Shown here: positions 36,501-47,217 of the stretch, one piece after another
How positions within the stretch are numbered: the stretch's first letter is position 1
Layout of the letters: each line of letters starts with the position of its first letter
NCBI RefSeq assembly: GCF_003966265.1
Contig: NZ_RXNV01000006.1
Coordinates: forward strand, 62,001-126,000
Reading direction: 5' to 3'
Length of the DNA: 64,000 nucleotides
DNA from: Shewanella atlantica
GTDB lineage: Bacteria; Pseudomonadota; Gammaproteobacteria; Enterobacterales; Shewanellaceae
Program-made: the position numbers and the translations under genes
Notes under the pieces: model-generated
Seen by the model: only the letters and a program-made list of their open reading frames with translations
The model's database searches: none
What the model was told of the DNA's origin: nothing

Positions 36501-37784
36501 GCCATTCCAGGCAAGCTGGAGAGTTAATGGTTTACTGCCCGGTATGCTCTCAAATCTTTGCCATTGTAGCTGATTAATATCCAGCGAGGCTTGAGGCTGC
36601 AGATCACCATCCAGAGAGAATCTAATATCATCCAGATAGCCCAGGGGGTTTACTGACTGCCAGGTTTTCAGAACAGATAGGTCGACCGTCGGCACCAAAG
36701 GCAGAAGAGGTAACAGGGTACTGGTGTCTAATCGATTCAGATAGGCATATAGCTGCTCATCTCGTTTTTCTGCAACAAAGTTTAGCTCAGGCCAGGGGTG
36801 TTCATTGGTCTCAAATTCGAGTGCTCTGCTACTTAGCTGCCAACCTCTATCGGTAGGGAGCCACTCAAACTGCCCCCCTTTAATTTCAAAATGTTGCACT
36901 TCATTACTTAACTGCCACTCGAGCCAGCTGGGCTCAAACTGGACGAGTCCGGATTCGATCGAGCGATTCCCCAGGCTCAACCAGGCCTGCAGGTTCACTA
37001 CACCTTCGAGAGGCAATTTACTTTTTTTGTCATAGGGGTTCGTTTGTCTGGAGGCCCATTCACCGAGATCCAAAGAGCTAGCCGCGAGATAAACCTGCCC
37101 TTTAAGGCTATCGGGCCGGAAACCATTGCCATCGATCTCAAGTGAGAGAGAGAGCTGCTCAACCTCGGAAGCTTTCTCATCCAGGTAGACCTTGCCCTTG
37201 CCCTGATGTTTGCCGCCCATGTTTTGCCATCTCAGATCCTTGATATAGATAGGGCTGAAATCATGACTCTTGCTGAGTAGCTGTAATCTGGCTTCTGTTA
37301 TCGAAAAGTGTTCTAACTGCTCCAGCAGGAGTCGATATAACCAATCGGTATCGGTATAGGTTTCTGTCGCCGCAGATGAGGGATCAGCCTGATTGAGTTT
37401 ATCGATATCGAGCCCAACCTGGACACCTTCGAAAATAACATTCTCAATCTGAGGGCTGGTCGTCATCAAACTCTCCCAGAAGTCGAGCTTGACATGGACA
37501 TCACGAATTATCAGGGTAAACGGCAAGCGTTCCTGAGGGGGAAGTACTAAGTCTTTCACCTTCAGGGCAGGACCAAAGGCCTGCCACTCGGCATTTAGCT
37601 CTCCGACATCGACCTGAACCTGGTACTGTTCTTCAATATATTTGACCAGCTCCTGTCTGACCTCAGCAAGCTGGGGCAGGAGCCCCCGAAAGAGACTCAC
37701 AGCCAAGGCAAACAGCACCAATATGATCGCTAGTATTTGCCAGCAGAAACGGCTGAACTTACGGGGACAGAATTGACGAGACAC
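33438..37784 (-). CDS. yhdP: YhdP, AsmA-like phospholipid transport protein
   Basis: 1448 residues, versus about 1270 in E. coli. An N-terminal membrane helix (about 12-35) precedes a very long periplasmic repeating beta-groove of the AsmA/TamB kind. The conserved C-terminal region is near FSLDSLLRKLSLDFSDVFGKG. YhdP helps move phospholipid between inner and outer membranes. Two insertions explain the length: an acidic Glu/Ser/Thr linker (about 898-948) and a disordered Gln/Lys/Pro-rich tail (about 1305-1448) whose DNA overlaps nit. Start is GTG 37784, sharing one base with the rng stop (TAGTG). Confidence 0.93.
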   Translation of the reverse strand: MSRQFCPRKFSRFCWQILAIILVLFALAVSLFRGLLPQLAEVRQELVKYIEEQYQVQVDVGELNAEWQAFGPALKVKDLVLPPQERLPFTLIIRDVHVKLDFWESLMTTSPQIENVIFEGVQVGLDIDKLNQADPSSAATETYTDTDWLYRLLLEQLEHFSITEARLQLLSKSHDFSPIYIKDLRWQNMGGKHQGKGKVYLDEKASEVEQLSLSLEIDGNGFRPDSLKGQVYLAASSLDLGEWASRQTNPYDKKSKLPLEGVVNLQAWLSLGNRSIESGLVQFEPSWLEWQLSNEVQHFEIKGGQFEWLPTDRGWQLSSRALEFETNEHPWPELNFVAEKRDEQLYAYLNRLDTSTLLPLLPLVPTVDLSVLKTWQSVNPLGYLDDIRFSLDGDLQPQASLDINQLQWQRFESIPGSKPLTLQLAWNGDSLYFSAPEQTYTLDFGTAFKEPIVLSGTAFDAKFNTKYSELTLPHLQFSNEDIGLDASLKMGFAGDTHLALLADVKIKDVADVGNYFPLHGMDAGLVDYLEAGLVAGNTQDARVVWHGPLNQYPYKDHSGIFQAAFTLSEAEFKFQPDWPAVTSLELSALFENARMVLTIDRGDLLDVVVDGAGISIPELGARSLLEIDAELATQGVAATEVIQASPLAESVGSTLEVVQVQGDVTATLDLSIPLYDGEEEQIRGLVNFDNTPVYITEPGVQLDGVTGQVSFVNEVVKGKDISALLYQQPISLSFDTEKVRDNYGLNLDLKGVWQLAELPAELDNPLMDFYSGEVSWDGAMTLIFDQTGYRIQAQVNSDLLGTELTLPPPFAKAIDENRRLSAELIGDNKQSSLGIKLGNQMEFWGGFDLESGDQLDHFDLLLGRLFKPGDQLKRDQGHLQLDIAQTEFSPWLPVITNFISSETSESSVAPVVPESETKSVPEIETEAEIETGSESNASLQEEQTRGFFPPLISIDAEIADLNLMGQTLSELTMTAKPVEHLWRFEAQSNEFDGRIDFYPDWSTQGLKMVAKKFHIAPEVKDEAKADFKPGTVLNNLPPLALDVDDFRLYGKPLGHLVLQGTPKEGHYQIQTLSLTTPEVKLSGKGAWKNGEGENITEFDVKLDATKFDALSSILDMDPGLKDAPVEIDANISWQGAPYAFSLESLNGKINFELGKGHLSEVSDKGARIFSLFSLDSLLRKLSLDFSDVFGKGLYFNSFTGTLEIDNGVIKTRDTEMDAVAGNMKVRGYTDLVTESLNYDIRFVPQLASSVPTVVLLTTGGWTLGLGAFALTKVLEPVIEVITELRFRLTGTMSEPKLEELERKSKEIEIPESALPRATEDLPVDKQPDNKQPAEKQGQESQGADTAESGVQKAAMEPLVDSGPKQNKQSAAESSAPATITESGVEILAPKVIEMPDFKETKDAYPPASNEGSEDKLRTPKETIDADQPVTVPKQSRHIGKSTVYRVAA

Positions 37785-39286
37785 TACATTATTACCACAT
37801 CAAACTTGTTTTGCGCATACATAGGTTCATTTTGGAAACGAACACGTTTTCCTATATACACCCCCAACTCTGCGACCAGATGCCCCTCCTCACCCGTCAG
37901 GCTGTTAAAGACGCCAGGCGAGCAATAGACTAAGAATTCATCGGCATCGTAGCTACGATCTAATCGAATGATCTCTCTGAATATTTCATAAGAGACAGTT
38001 TCAACGGTTTTCAAACTGCCGGTGCCATAGCAGGCAGGGCACTCTCCGCATAACACGTGCTCTAAACTCTCTCGAGTTCGTTTACGGGTCATCTCCACCA
38101 AACCAAGACCGGAGAAACCACTGATATTGGTTTTAACCCTGTCGGCAGACAAGGCAAGCTCCAAACTAGCAAGGACACGCTTCTGATGCTCAGTTTTCAG
38201 CATATCGATGAAGTCGATAATGATGATACCACCCAGGTTACGCAATCTGAGTTGACGCGCGATAGCATGTGTCGCTTCGAGGTTGGTATTGAAGATGGTC
38301 TCTTCGAGATTTCTGTGACCAACGAAAGCACCGGTATTGATGTCTACAGTGGTCATCGCTTCGGTTTGATCTATGATGAGATAACCACCGGATTTCAGCT
38401 CAACTTTACGGCCTAGGGCCCGTTGTACTTCATTCTCAACATCATAAAGATCGAAGATTGGCACCGGACCATTGTAGTGCTCAATCTTATCGGCAATCTC
38501 AGGCATAAACTCTTCAGAGAATGCGTGTAACTCTTCGAATGTCTGGCTCGAATCTACCTGGATCTGATCTAATTCGGTACCAACAAAATCACGCACGATA
38601 CGAACCGGCAGGGCCAGATCCTGATAAAGCAGCGACACGCCTCTGCGTTTACGGCGCTCACTCACCCGCCCCCAAACGCGGCGAAGAAAAGCGGCATCCT
38701 GAACCAGCTCCTGCTCGCCGGCACTTTCTGCGGCAGTACGAATAATAAATCCGCCGTCCTCATCGACAAAAGGTTCAGTCAATCCCTTGAGACGTGAACG
38801 AACCTCTTCTGATTCGATTCGCTGAGACACACCTACATGGCTTGAGCCGGGCATAAAGACCAGGTAGCGGGAGGGGAGCGTAATATCGGTTGTCAGGCGG
38901 GCTCCTTTGGTACCCAGAGGGTCTTTCACCACCTGGACCATAATATCTTGCCCTTGACGAACTAACTCATTGATATCTCGGACGACAAAATTGCCCTTTT
39001 CAACATCGGCAACACATTCGGTATGGGGAACTATATCTGATGCATGCAAAAATGCTGCCTTATCCAGGCCAATATCGACAAACGCTGCCTGCATACCCGG
39101 CAGTACCCGACTGACCTTGCCCTTATAGATATTGCCGACCAAACCGCGTTTCATCCGTCTTTCGATATGGACTTCCTGCAGCACGCCATGCTCTACCAAA
39201 GCGACACGAGCCTCGGTCGGCGTCACATTGATCAATAGTTCAGAACCAATCTTTCGCTGTACTCTGTTTCTGACGTTGCGACTCAT
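37784..39286 (-). CDS. rng: Ribonuclease G
   Basis: 500 residues from ATG 39286 (GTGAG seven bases upstream; GTG 39298 and ATG 39292 are alternatives). SELLINVTPTEARVALVEHG, the S1 domain with YKGKVSRVLPGMQAAFVDIG, the metal-binding IIIDFIDM, and the zinc-link CGECPACYGTG identify RNase G (CafA). It is an endonuclease for 16S rRNA 5' maturation and mRNA decay. It lies between maf and yhdP as in other Shewanella and Vibrio. Confidence 0.96.
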   Translation of the reverse strand: MSRNVRNRVQRKIGSELLINVTPTEARVALVEHGVLQEVHIERRMKRGLVGNIYKGKVSRVLPGMQAAFVDIGLDKAAFLHASDIVPHTECVADVEKGNFVVRDINELVRQGQDIMVQVVKDPLGTKGARLTTDITLPSRYLVFMPGSSHVGVSQRIESEEVRSRLKGLTEPFVDEDGGFIIRTAAESAGEQELVQDAAFLRRVWGRVSERRKRRGVSLLYQDLALPVRIVRDFVGTELDQIQVDSSQTFEELHAFSEEFMPEIADKIEHYNGPVPIFDLYDVENEVQRALGRKVELKSGGYLIIDQTEAMTTVDINTGAFVGHRNLEETIFNTNLEATHAIARQLRLRNLGGIIIIDFIDMLKTEHQKRVLASLELALSADRVKTNISGFSGLGLVEMTRKRTRESLEHVLCGECPACYGTGSLKTVETVSYEIFREIIRLDRSYDADEFLVYCSPGVFNSLTGEEGHLVAELGVYIGKRVRFQNEPMYAQNKFDVVIM

Positions 39287-39395
39287 ATTCATACTCACTT
39301 TAAATTGGGTTCTAAACTACGGACTTCGAGCTACAGAACAGTTCTCTCTACTCGCCACTTTCTTCGCAGTTTCTTTAGCTCGCAGCTGCCGTTAA

Positions 39396-39992
39396 CTAAA
39401 TAATCTTCATCTCTTTGAGCAACTCACGGGTCTCTACCATAGGTAAGCCCACTACGGCTGAATAGCTGCCCTCTATGCGCTCCACAAAGCTGCCACCTAA
39501 TGCCTGGATCCCATAGGCTCCGGCCTTATCCATAGGCTCGCCAGTGGCAATATAGGCCAGGATATCTTGCTCATCGAGCTTACAAAACTGGACTTTGGTC
39601 TCGACCAGACGCGTTATTGTCGTCTTACCATCGGTTAAGGCCACCGCCGTCATCACGCTGTGAAACTGTCCCGACAACTCGGTTAACATCTTCAAGGCAT
39701 CGGCTTCATCGACGGGCTTACCCAGTATCTGCTCACCTAACACCACTATAGTATCAGAACCTAGTACCACAGGAGTTTTCAGATTATCACATAGAGCTAA
39801 ACCAGCCTCGGCTTTCTCTACCGCCAGGCGAGAAACAAACACTTGCGGTGATTCACCCGCCTGATGGGTTTCGTCGATATCGGCAGAGAGCGTATCGAAG
39901 CTGAACCCGGGCTTTGAAAAACCGAGTTGTGCCAGTAACTCTTTACGACGCGGGGAGCCAGAGGCTAATAGTAATCGAGCTGAAACAGTCAT
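39396..39992 (-). CDS. maf: Maf-family dTTP/UTP pyrophosphatase
   Basis: 198 residues. [18 protein letters not shown], the SRLAVEKA segment, [11 protein letters not shown] and [10 protein letters not shown] are Maf signatures. This position beside mreD and rng matches E. coli YhdE, the nucleotide-pool house-cleaning enzyme that also hydrolyses modified pyrimidines. It starts one base after the mreD stop, so it is co-transcribed with mre. Confidence 0.95.
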   Translation of the reverse strand: MTVSARLLLASGSPRRKELLAQLGFSKPGFSFDTLSADIDETHQAGESPQVFVSRLAVEKAEAGLALCDNLKTPVVLGSDTIVVLGEQILGKPVDEADALKMLTELSGQFHSVMTAVALTDGKTTITRLVETKVQFCKLDEQDILAYIATGEPMDKAGAYGIQALGGSFVERIEGSYSAVVGLPMVETRELLKEMKII

Positions 39993-39993
39993 T

Positions 39994-40482
39994 TTATCTC
40001 ACCTTATATAAACGTCTGATACGACGTAAGATCCAAAATACCCAGGGCCAGATAATAAGGCTGGAAATGGCGGGCAAAAAGAGACTCACATCGAATGTGG
40101 CGGTTCCGACCACAAATTGAACCCAAAAGATGACCAGATGATGTAAACAGATCAAACTGGAGATCATCAGTGCCTGCTGCCACATGGGGAAGTTACGTAA
40201 ACGCTGAAAATGCAACACCACCACATAGACGACTAAGGAGATCGATAAAGCTCGGATCCCCAGATGGGCCCCCAACATGATGTCGAGCAGCACCCCTAAG
40301 ATCCAGGCTGATAAAATATTATATCTATGGGGCAGTGCCATCGCCCAATAGATGATGACCAGCAATAACCAGTCGGGACGCCACGGCTCAACAAGATCCG
40401 GCAGTGGCATGATTTGGAATAACATGGCGACCAGAAAGCTCAGCCATACCACCCAGCGACCATTGGCAATATGCATACTCAT
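39994..40482 (-). CDS. mreD: Rod-shape protein MreD
   Basis: 162 residues, five hydrophobic helices, with the family marks [18 protein letters not shown] and [19 protein letters not shown]. Inner-membrane partner of MreC in the elongasome. Its ATG overlaps the mreC stop as ATGA. Confidence 0.95.
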   Translation of the reverse strand: MSMHIANGRWVVWLSFLVAMLFQIMPLPDLVEPWRPDWLLLVIIYWAMALPHRYNILSAWILGVLLDIMLGAHLGIRALSISLVVYVVVLHFQRLRNFPMWQQALMISSLICLHHLVIFWVQFVVGTATFDVSLFLPAISSLIIWPWVFWILRRIRRLYKVR

Positions 40483-41384
40483 TGGCTCACCTCAGAGGTT
40501 TCAGACTTAGATTCTGGGGTATTTTCACTGCTTGAATCTGTGTTCAAACTCTTTTCCTGCTCATCGGGTAGGGTTCCATCGGGCCAGATCAGCAAGAGAT
40601 AGCGAATCCTATCGAGCGCGGCTAACGGTTGAGCTGTCACATTGGCATAGCTTTGTCCGTCATCTTTAACCACACTCATTACACGGGCCACGGGATATCC
40701 TTCCGGAAAACGATTACCCAGTCCAGATGAGACTAAGAGATCACCAACCCTGATATCTGTACTCTTAGAGACATAACTCAGTTCGAGCTCATCGAGTACA
40801 CCTGTGCCTTTCACAACCAGGCGTACGTCATTACGCGTGACTCTTACGGGGATGCCGTGAGTAACATCGGAGATCAGCAGTACCCGACTGGTTAACTCAT
40901 TAACCTCCACCACCTGTCCCACCACACCTTGGGCGTCAACAACGGGTTGACCAACGAACACGCCGCTCATGGCACCATGATTGAGCACAACATATTGATG
41001 ATAGGGATCACTGGCAACTTCCATCACCTCGGCGACGACCTTCTTCGAATCCATATGTACGGGAGAACCCAGCAGAGCACGTAATCGATCATTTTCCTGT
41101 CTGAGGTGCTCGAAACGCTGCAGTCGCTCGCTCATCAGAAGCTGCTGCCTCAGTAGTTCTTTGTTCTGCTTTGCCAACATATTTCGCGTCGCGAGACTCT
41201 CGGCCGACCAATCCAGGAGTGCACCGGGAACGTTAGCCACATATTGAAGAGGACTCAGAACTGATGAAACGGATTTACGAACGGGGTCGAGACGGTTGTT
41301 AGCCACGATGAGGATCACCGACAAAATAATTGCCAGTGTCAGTCTGAATTGGTTAGAAATACCACGTGCAAAAATGGGCTTCAT
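40479..41384 (-). CDS. mreC: Rod-shape protein MreC
   Basis: 301 residues. Membrane helix at about 13-30, coiled coil (about 62-105), then the beta-rich periplasmic domain with SGVFVGQPVVDAQGVVGQVV and LLVSSGLGNRFPEGYPVARV. The Ser/Glu-rich tail (from about 275) is typical of Shewanella-type MreC. It organises the cell-wall elongation complex. The 138-base gap to mreB contains an intrinsic terminator. Confidence 0.95.
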   Translation of the reverse strand: MKPIFARGISNQFRLTLAIILSVILIVANNRLDPVRKSVSSVLSPLQYVANVPGALLDWSAESLATRNMLAKQNKELLRQQLLMSERLQRFEHLRQENDRLRALLGSPVHMDSKKVVAEVMEVASDPYHQYVVLNHGAMSGVFVGQPVVDAQGVVGQVVEVNELTSRVLLISDVTHGIPVRVTRNDVRLVVKGTGVLDELELSYVSKSTDIRVGDLLVSSGLGNRFPEGYPVARVMSVVKDDGQSYANVTAQPLAALDRIRYLLLIWPDGTLPDEQEKSLNTDSSSENTPESKSETSEVSQ

Positions 41385-41481
41385 AAAAAACTATAAAATG
41401 GTTTCGAAATGCTAATCAGCATTAAAAGGGGTCATAAAACAATATCAGGTCTTCACAACCTGCAACGATAATGAGGAACAG

Positions 41482-41513
41482 AAAAAAACAAGGCGGTTAA
41501 ACACCGCCTTGTT
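41482..41513 (-). terminator. Terminator/attenuator between mreB and mreC
   Basis: CAAGGCGGT (41489-41497), loop TAAAC, ACCGCCTTG (41503-41511). On the minus strand the stem is followed by seven T. It probably lowers mreCD expression relative to mreB. Confidence 0.85.
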
Positions 41514-41522
41514 CATACCAAA

Positions 41523-42620
<1,098 letters not shown>

Positions 42621-42748
42621 CTATCAACGACACCCTGATGACACAAGGGCGATGAGGTTAACATTTGCTAATGAAGCGGTTTTTTTTAAAATATCATGCC
42701 AAAGGGGAGATTTAATCACTCTGTTTCACGAAATCGCTCCTCAAAAGC

Positions 42749-42790
42749 AAATCTAGAGCCTAGACCCTAGATTCTCAGGACTTAGAACCT
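42749..42790 (-). repeat. Heptad-periodic tract overlapping the second mshQ stop codon
   Basis: Six 7-mers on the minus strand: AGGTTCT, AAGTCCT, GAGAATC, TAGGGTC, TAGGCTC, TAGATTT. The first overlaps the stop codon. Confidence 0.6.
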
Positions 42791-45700
42791 AATTAACTTC
42801 ATGCCAGTAGATCACCTTGTCATGGCCTCGATAAGTACCGAAGAAGGCCGAAGCTCGCGGATCATAGAGATCGTTTTGCTTATCGCCATCAAAGTTCCAG
42901 TACCACTTGAGCCAGTTTGGCACGTCAAGCGGCGCGGTGCTCTGACCACGGTATCTATTGGGTGCCGCGACTAAGGATTGCCACAGGAGATCGAATCGCC
43001 CTTGCACAAATTTAGCACCAACAAGCGTTCCGGTTCCATTGGAGCGGGTCACTCGCTGAGTATTTTCCAGTGCCGGGCTATACACCACTCCCGTTGCTGG
43101 CAGTGCAGGGGTAGTGACTGTGGTACAGCTATCCAGGCTGTTGACCGCCCACTGAGTGCCACTCCAATACTCCGCTGTCACCGGCATTCTTAAGCTATCA
43201 GTTTCTGGACCATAGGCATTTTCCAACATGATACGACCGTGTCGATAATGCTGAGTAGATACTTGTTTAGCATCACAGCTGTCTGATATATAACAAACAT
43301 CGGTTGTACCCGCATTCATGTCGGGTGAGGCTATCTTTACGCCATCTTTATCAACCATCTGCAATCCTATCGCCATCGCGGTATAGGGGCCATCAATTGC
43401 ACTGCCTAAGAGACGAGTAAACGAAATATCACTATTTACAGCCTGTATACCTTTATCATCTTTATCCCAGCTCAAGGCTGTTAATCCTTTAATCCTGGCT
43501 TGATAATCGGCGCCTGCATTACTGTTCTCGCCAACTAAAAGTGCCTTTCCTGAACCAAAATCACCATAATAATTTTGTGTCGTGACACCGCTTAGATTTC
43601 TTGCCCTGATTTTCATCATTAACGATACCGGCTCATCCATATAGCTAAATGGGGCTGCTCCTTTGTTACATGCCGCGAGCATGCTTTCTTCATAGACTTT
43701 AAAATCATTAGGGTAGAAGCGGCCAACAGGTTTACTCTCTGCTGCTGAAATATTGATTTTCTCGCCCAGATAACCATTTGGTGGCGTCGCAGTTAAGGTA
43801 AATACGCCCACCTCGCCAATTGACTGTTCAACCCCGTTCAGGTTATCTGCCTTGGCTTTATGGTCATATGTTTTTAACCCAAGCTCGCCTAAAACACCAT
43901 GTTCAGGTTGCTTCAATGTATGTCCAAGGGTGATACCTTCCTGAACATAGTTTGGTGTCGTCGAGTTATTACAGTAGTCCGTGTCGCCATCTGTTTCCCA
44001 AGCCATGCCTTGAATTGAGGTGTTGAAAGTTTCCCCGGAAATTTTAAACTTGGGACAGGTATTGTTACCTACAGTGCATACCGTTTCCGGCTTAATACAA
44101 AGCCCGACGGGATATCGCACGGTATTATCAGAGCCTTCCATAACAAGGCCTTCATCGTCTTCACCTGCAGGGGCAGTGTATTTAGCATGAATGGCAATCT
44201 TACCCGCATCGGGGTAGTTCAATTCGAACTCGGCTTTACCTTCATCGTTGAAAGTTAACGAAAGTGGAGTGGGATTTAAGGAGCTTGTGCCAATATTATC
44301 CCCGTTAACTGACGCCGGGCTTCCTGAGGTGATCTCGGCAGGAGTAGGGCTTATATATTCACTCCAGAAGTTAACATCTCTAGTGGTGGAGGTGCTGCCA
44401 AATGCGGGGACGCATTGAGTACTGGCATGACTTTTTTTAACTGCGGAGATCTCAATATTTTTCTGAGGCTTGTTAGCAAGGTAATTATCAATATTGACGA
44501 TGAAGCCCGCCTCTGCAAAATACAATGAGCAAGCGGTATTGTCGACTAAATTACCATCTATATAACATCGATATGGACCCGTAGGTGATGTGGTACCAAG
44601 CCCTATAGTCGTTGACTTGCCTTCACCATGCCAAAGCAGGGTATCGGTTTCACCGGTAAAGGTGACATCGCTATATTTATCTGTGCCTTTAATCAGCTCA
44701 ACTGATGAAGTAACCGAGCTTAAGGTGCTGCAGTCATCGTTAGCACATGACTTGATGGTAATAGTTTTTGCCGTGCAGCTTAGTGCACCGGAAGTAAACT
44801 GAATACGATAGTGATTAGTCGCAGGCACTTCATGCGGCGCTTCGAAGGCGAAGTAACCGACATTTTCAATCATATGACGACGTTCATCATCAAATTGTTG
44901 ATCTTCATCGACAGCGAAGCTCAGGGTATTATTGAACTTGTCGGTTCTGCAGCGCCTTAACCAGCCACCATCGCCACCTTCGCGGCTGTTCTTATTCGCT
45001 ATGGTGTAGGGCAGACTCGGATAGATGTTTTGCAAGCCATTGGTATACTTACACTGCTGAGACAGATCCCCTGAACGGTCGTTGTTTTTAGCATAGCCAA
45101 ATTCATATTTTTTATTCTTGCCATCAATGAGCATCACACCCGAGCCCAGACCAGCAACATAACCAAGGGTTTCATGACTATTAATTGAGCCACTCACCTC
45201 TGAACCCTCGATTGCGATATCGAAGCCGCTGCCACTATCGTCGACATCATCTATCACTGCGGTGATAAAGCGGTTGTTTGTTCTTGAGAGCGTCTGTCCC
45301 AACATGGCAGGCTTGGCACCGAAACTATGTTTGAAAGTCACACTCTCATAACCTTCTTCCGGGCCAGAGAAATTTTTCCCCTGATACTTTTTGGTCGATA
45401 CCTTGCCCGCCTGCAGCGCCTTTCCCTTCTCAAGAAAGCGGTAACCCGTTTCCATCACGAAATAATCGAACTCCGGCATCGCCTTAGATGTAGTGTTATT
45501 ATTCGGCGGGTTCTCTACTGTAATGATGGCTCCTGTACTTGAACTCGATGAAACCCTGAGTGTCGACGGACCATCGTTATTCGCGTTGACGCCATCGATG
45601 GTCGGCATCACCATTATCATCGGCGCACTCGCATAACTCTTATCGAAAGTGAACGATGCGCTGCCGTTAGTACCTAACTCAACCCGGCCAAATTCAAACT

Positions 45701-47138
45701 GAGGGAATGGGCAGGTGAGATAGGCACTCTCTGGTACCTTTGTCAGGCTCGATGCGGAAGGCCTCTGCCAATAGAGATGATAACCCTCTCCACCGGTGGC
45801 CTCATGAAAACGCATCTCAATCTTATGGGCGCCTTTTTCCAGTGAAATGTTTCCGGTCTCACAAGGCCAACCACACTGCGCATGACGGTCATAGAAACCA
45901 ACGACCACCTGATCATCGATAAGTAACTCTATAGCATCGTCACCATCTATTCCAAAAGTGTACTTACCGGTCTCAGGCGCATTAATATATCCCTCGAAAA
46001 TACCGGTGTAATAATCCCCCTGGCTGGCATGAGGATTAATACTGACACCATAACCCTCCACTCTTGAAACTATCGACTCACCTAACTGCTCTTGAGTATT
46101 CTTAACCGTTGCAATCAGCTCATTAAACTCATCATGATCGGCAGGACTCGTCTCTACCCCCGGCTGCCAATTACGGGCATCATAGGTTCGATAGGTTATA
46201 CCCGAAACATTATTTTGCTCTGCTGGACACTGAGCAGGAATTGAGGGATAAACAGGTTCGATGTTACAGTCCGGCACAACATCAATACGTGAAGCATTAT
46301 TATCAAAGTCAACCCAACCTTCATCAGCGATGCTAATATAATCCGAGGTAATAGCCCCCTCGACTCTTGCGCCATCACTAAAAATCAGCTTACCTTCAGA
46401 GACAATGTGACCTCGTAAGTAGGAATCCGTAGCCAAATCGATATCTGAATAGCCATAAATCAAAAACAGTTCAGAACCGTAGGACAATAGACTGTTATCC
46501 AGCACATAATGATTCTTAACAAAGAAACTAACTGTGCCATCTGATGGAAACTTAACCTCGACGTCATCAGAGATTTGTAGATCTTCAATCCAGTATTGGC
46601 CAGGAGCTAGATCTAATGTTCCATCTTGAACATTTAACGACTTGATTTTATATATTCCATCATTGTCGTTAGCGCTAAATCTTAAGGTGTGATAATAGCG
46701 ATTTGACGAAATAGACGCATACTCACCTTCAGGTACATTAATGATGTAGTTCTCAGCGTTAGAGGGGCCGATATTTTGATTACTACTGGAAGTACAACGC
46801 GCAAACGGAATTCTGTCATCAGGCAGTTCAGCAGAGTAATATCCAGCCCTACATTCCTTAGGCCTCCCATTACGATGAACACAAGCAGAACGCTGATAAT
46901 CAAACACCGAATGGGATGGCAACTTACGATTACTCGGAGGATTGTAAAGCTTTGAGCCACTATGAAGAATAACCTGACCTCGGCTAGTGTATGAGTTTAC
47001 CCCCTCGATAAAAGTATCACTCCAGTCCGCCATAACCGTAGGCGACAGCAGGAATAAAACTAACAGGACAAAAGATCGCACCAGTTTAAAAATATTAATA
47101 TGTTTTTGGTTAACTATCATTTTATATAATCTAGCCAC
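42789..47138 (-). CDS. mshQ: MshQ-type MSHA protein with PA14 module (second paralogue)
   Basis: 1449 residues from GTG 47138, with GGAGG nine bases upstream as in the other mshQ. ATG 47120 is an alternative. Order: signal segment (to about 38); a beta-helix-like region (about 150-280); a PA14 carbohydrate-binding-type module (about 315-475; YTFGIDGDDAIELLIDD); and a jelly-roll-like segment (about 480-570). Then comes the MshQ C-terminal domain (DUF6701 type) from about 774. That last ~675 residues closely match the upstream mshQ; one 55-residue stretch from GKAEFELNYPDAGK differs at two positions. It is probably a large pilus-tip or cell-surface adhesin. Last gene of the MSHA operon; a heptad tract overlaps its stop. 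Confidence 0.88.
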   Translation of the reverse strand: MARLYKMIVNQKHINIFKLVRSFVLLVLFLLSPTVMADWSDTFIEGVNSYTSRGQVILHSGSKLYNPPSNRKLPSHSVFDYQRSACVHRNGRPKECRAGYYSAELPDDRIPFARCTSSSNQNIGPSNAENYIINVPEGEYASISSNRYYHTLRFSANDNDGIYKIKSLNVQDGTLDLAPGQYWIEDLQISDDVEVKFPSDGTVSFFVKNHYVLDNSLLSYGSELFLIYGYSDIDLATDSYLRGHIVSEGKLIFSDGARVEGAITSDYISIADEGWVDFDNNASRIDVVPDCNIEPVYPSIPAQCPAEQNNVSGITYRTYDARNWQPGVETSPADHDEFNELIATVKNTQEQLGESIVSRVEGYGVSINPHASQGDYYTGIFEGYINAPETGKYTFGIDGDDAIELLIDDQVVVGFYDRHAQCGWPCETGNISLEKGAHKIEMRFHEATGGEGYHLYWQRPSASSLTKVPESAYLTCPFPQFEFGRVELGTNGSASFTFDKSYASAPMIMVMPTIDGVNANNDGPSTLRVSSSSSTGAIITVENPPNNNTTSKAMPEFDYFVMETGYRFLEKGKALQAGKVSTKKYQGKNFSGPEEGYESVTFKHSFGAKPAMLGQTLSRTNNRFITAVIDDVDDSGSGFDIAIEGSEVSGSINSHETLGYVAGLGSGVMLIDGKNKKYEFGYAKNNDRSGDLSQQCKYTNGLQNIYPSLPYTIANKNSREGGDGGWLRRCRTDKFNNTLSFAVDEDQQFDDERRHMIENVGYFAFEAPHEVPATNHYRIQFTSGALSCTAKTITIKSCANDDCSTLSSVTSSVELIKGTDKYSDVTFTGETDTLLWHGEGKSTTIGLGTTSPTGPYRCYIDGNLVDNTACSLYFAEAGFIVNIDNYLANKPQKNIEISAVKKSHASTQCVPAFGSTSTTRDVNFWSEYISPTPAEITSGSPASVNGDNIGTSSLNPTPLSLTFNDEGKAEFELNYPDAGKIAIHAKYTAPAGEDDEGLVMEGSDNTVRYPVGLCIKPETVCTVGNNTCPKFKISGETFNTSIQGMAWETDGDTDYCNNSTTPNYVQEGITLGHTLKQPEHGVLGELGLKTYDHKAKADNLNGVEQSIGEVGVFTLTATPPNGYLGEKINISAAESKPVGRFYPNDFKVYEESMLAACNKGAAPFSYMDEPVSLMMKIRARNLSGVTTQNYYGDFGSGKALLVGENSNAGADYQARIKGLTALSWDKDDKGIQAVNSDISFTRLLGSAIDGPYTAMAIGLQMVDKDGVKIASPDMNAGTTDVCYISDSCDAKQVSTQHYRHGRIMLENAYGPETDSLRMPVTAEYWSGTQWAVNSLDSCTTVTTPALPATGVVYSPALENTQRVTRSNGTGTLVGAKFVQGRFDLLWQSLVAAPNRYRGQSTAPLDVPNWLKWYWNFDGDKQNDLYDPRASAFFGTYRGHDKVIYWHEVN

Positions 47139-47217
47139 GAAATTCTGCCTCCACCCGGCGACAAACCAACCGCTTATCCGCTTTATCACCAATGTGATTA
47201 GCCCAAATGCAAGATGC
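47131..47217 (-). pseudogene. Relic of the mshP 3' end
   Basis: A 28-codon frame ending in TAG aligns without gaps to the last 28 residues of intact MshP. It keeps A-x-C at the start, N, GD, V, RRVE-x-E-x-R and the stop position, with about 13 identities by eye. It retains CGCCGGGTGGAGG, the ribosome-binding site for the overlapping mshQ start. I could not recognise the rest of mshP upstream. Confidence 0.75.
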
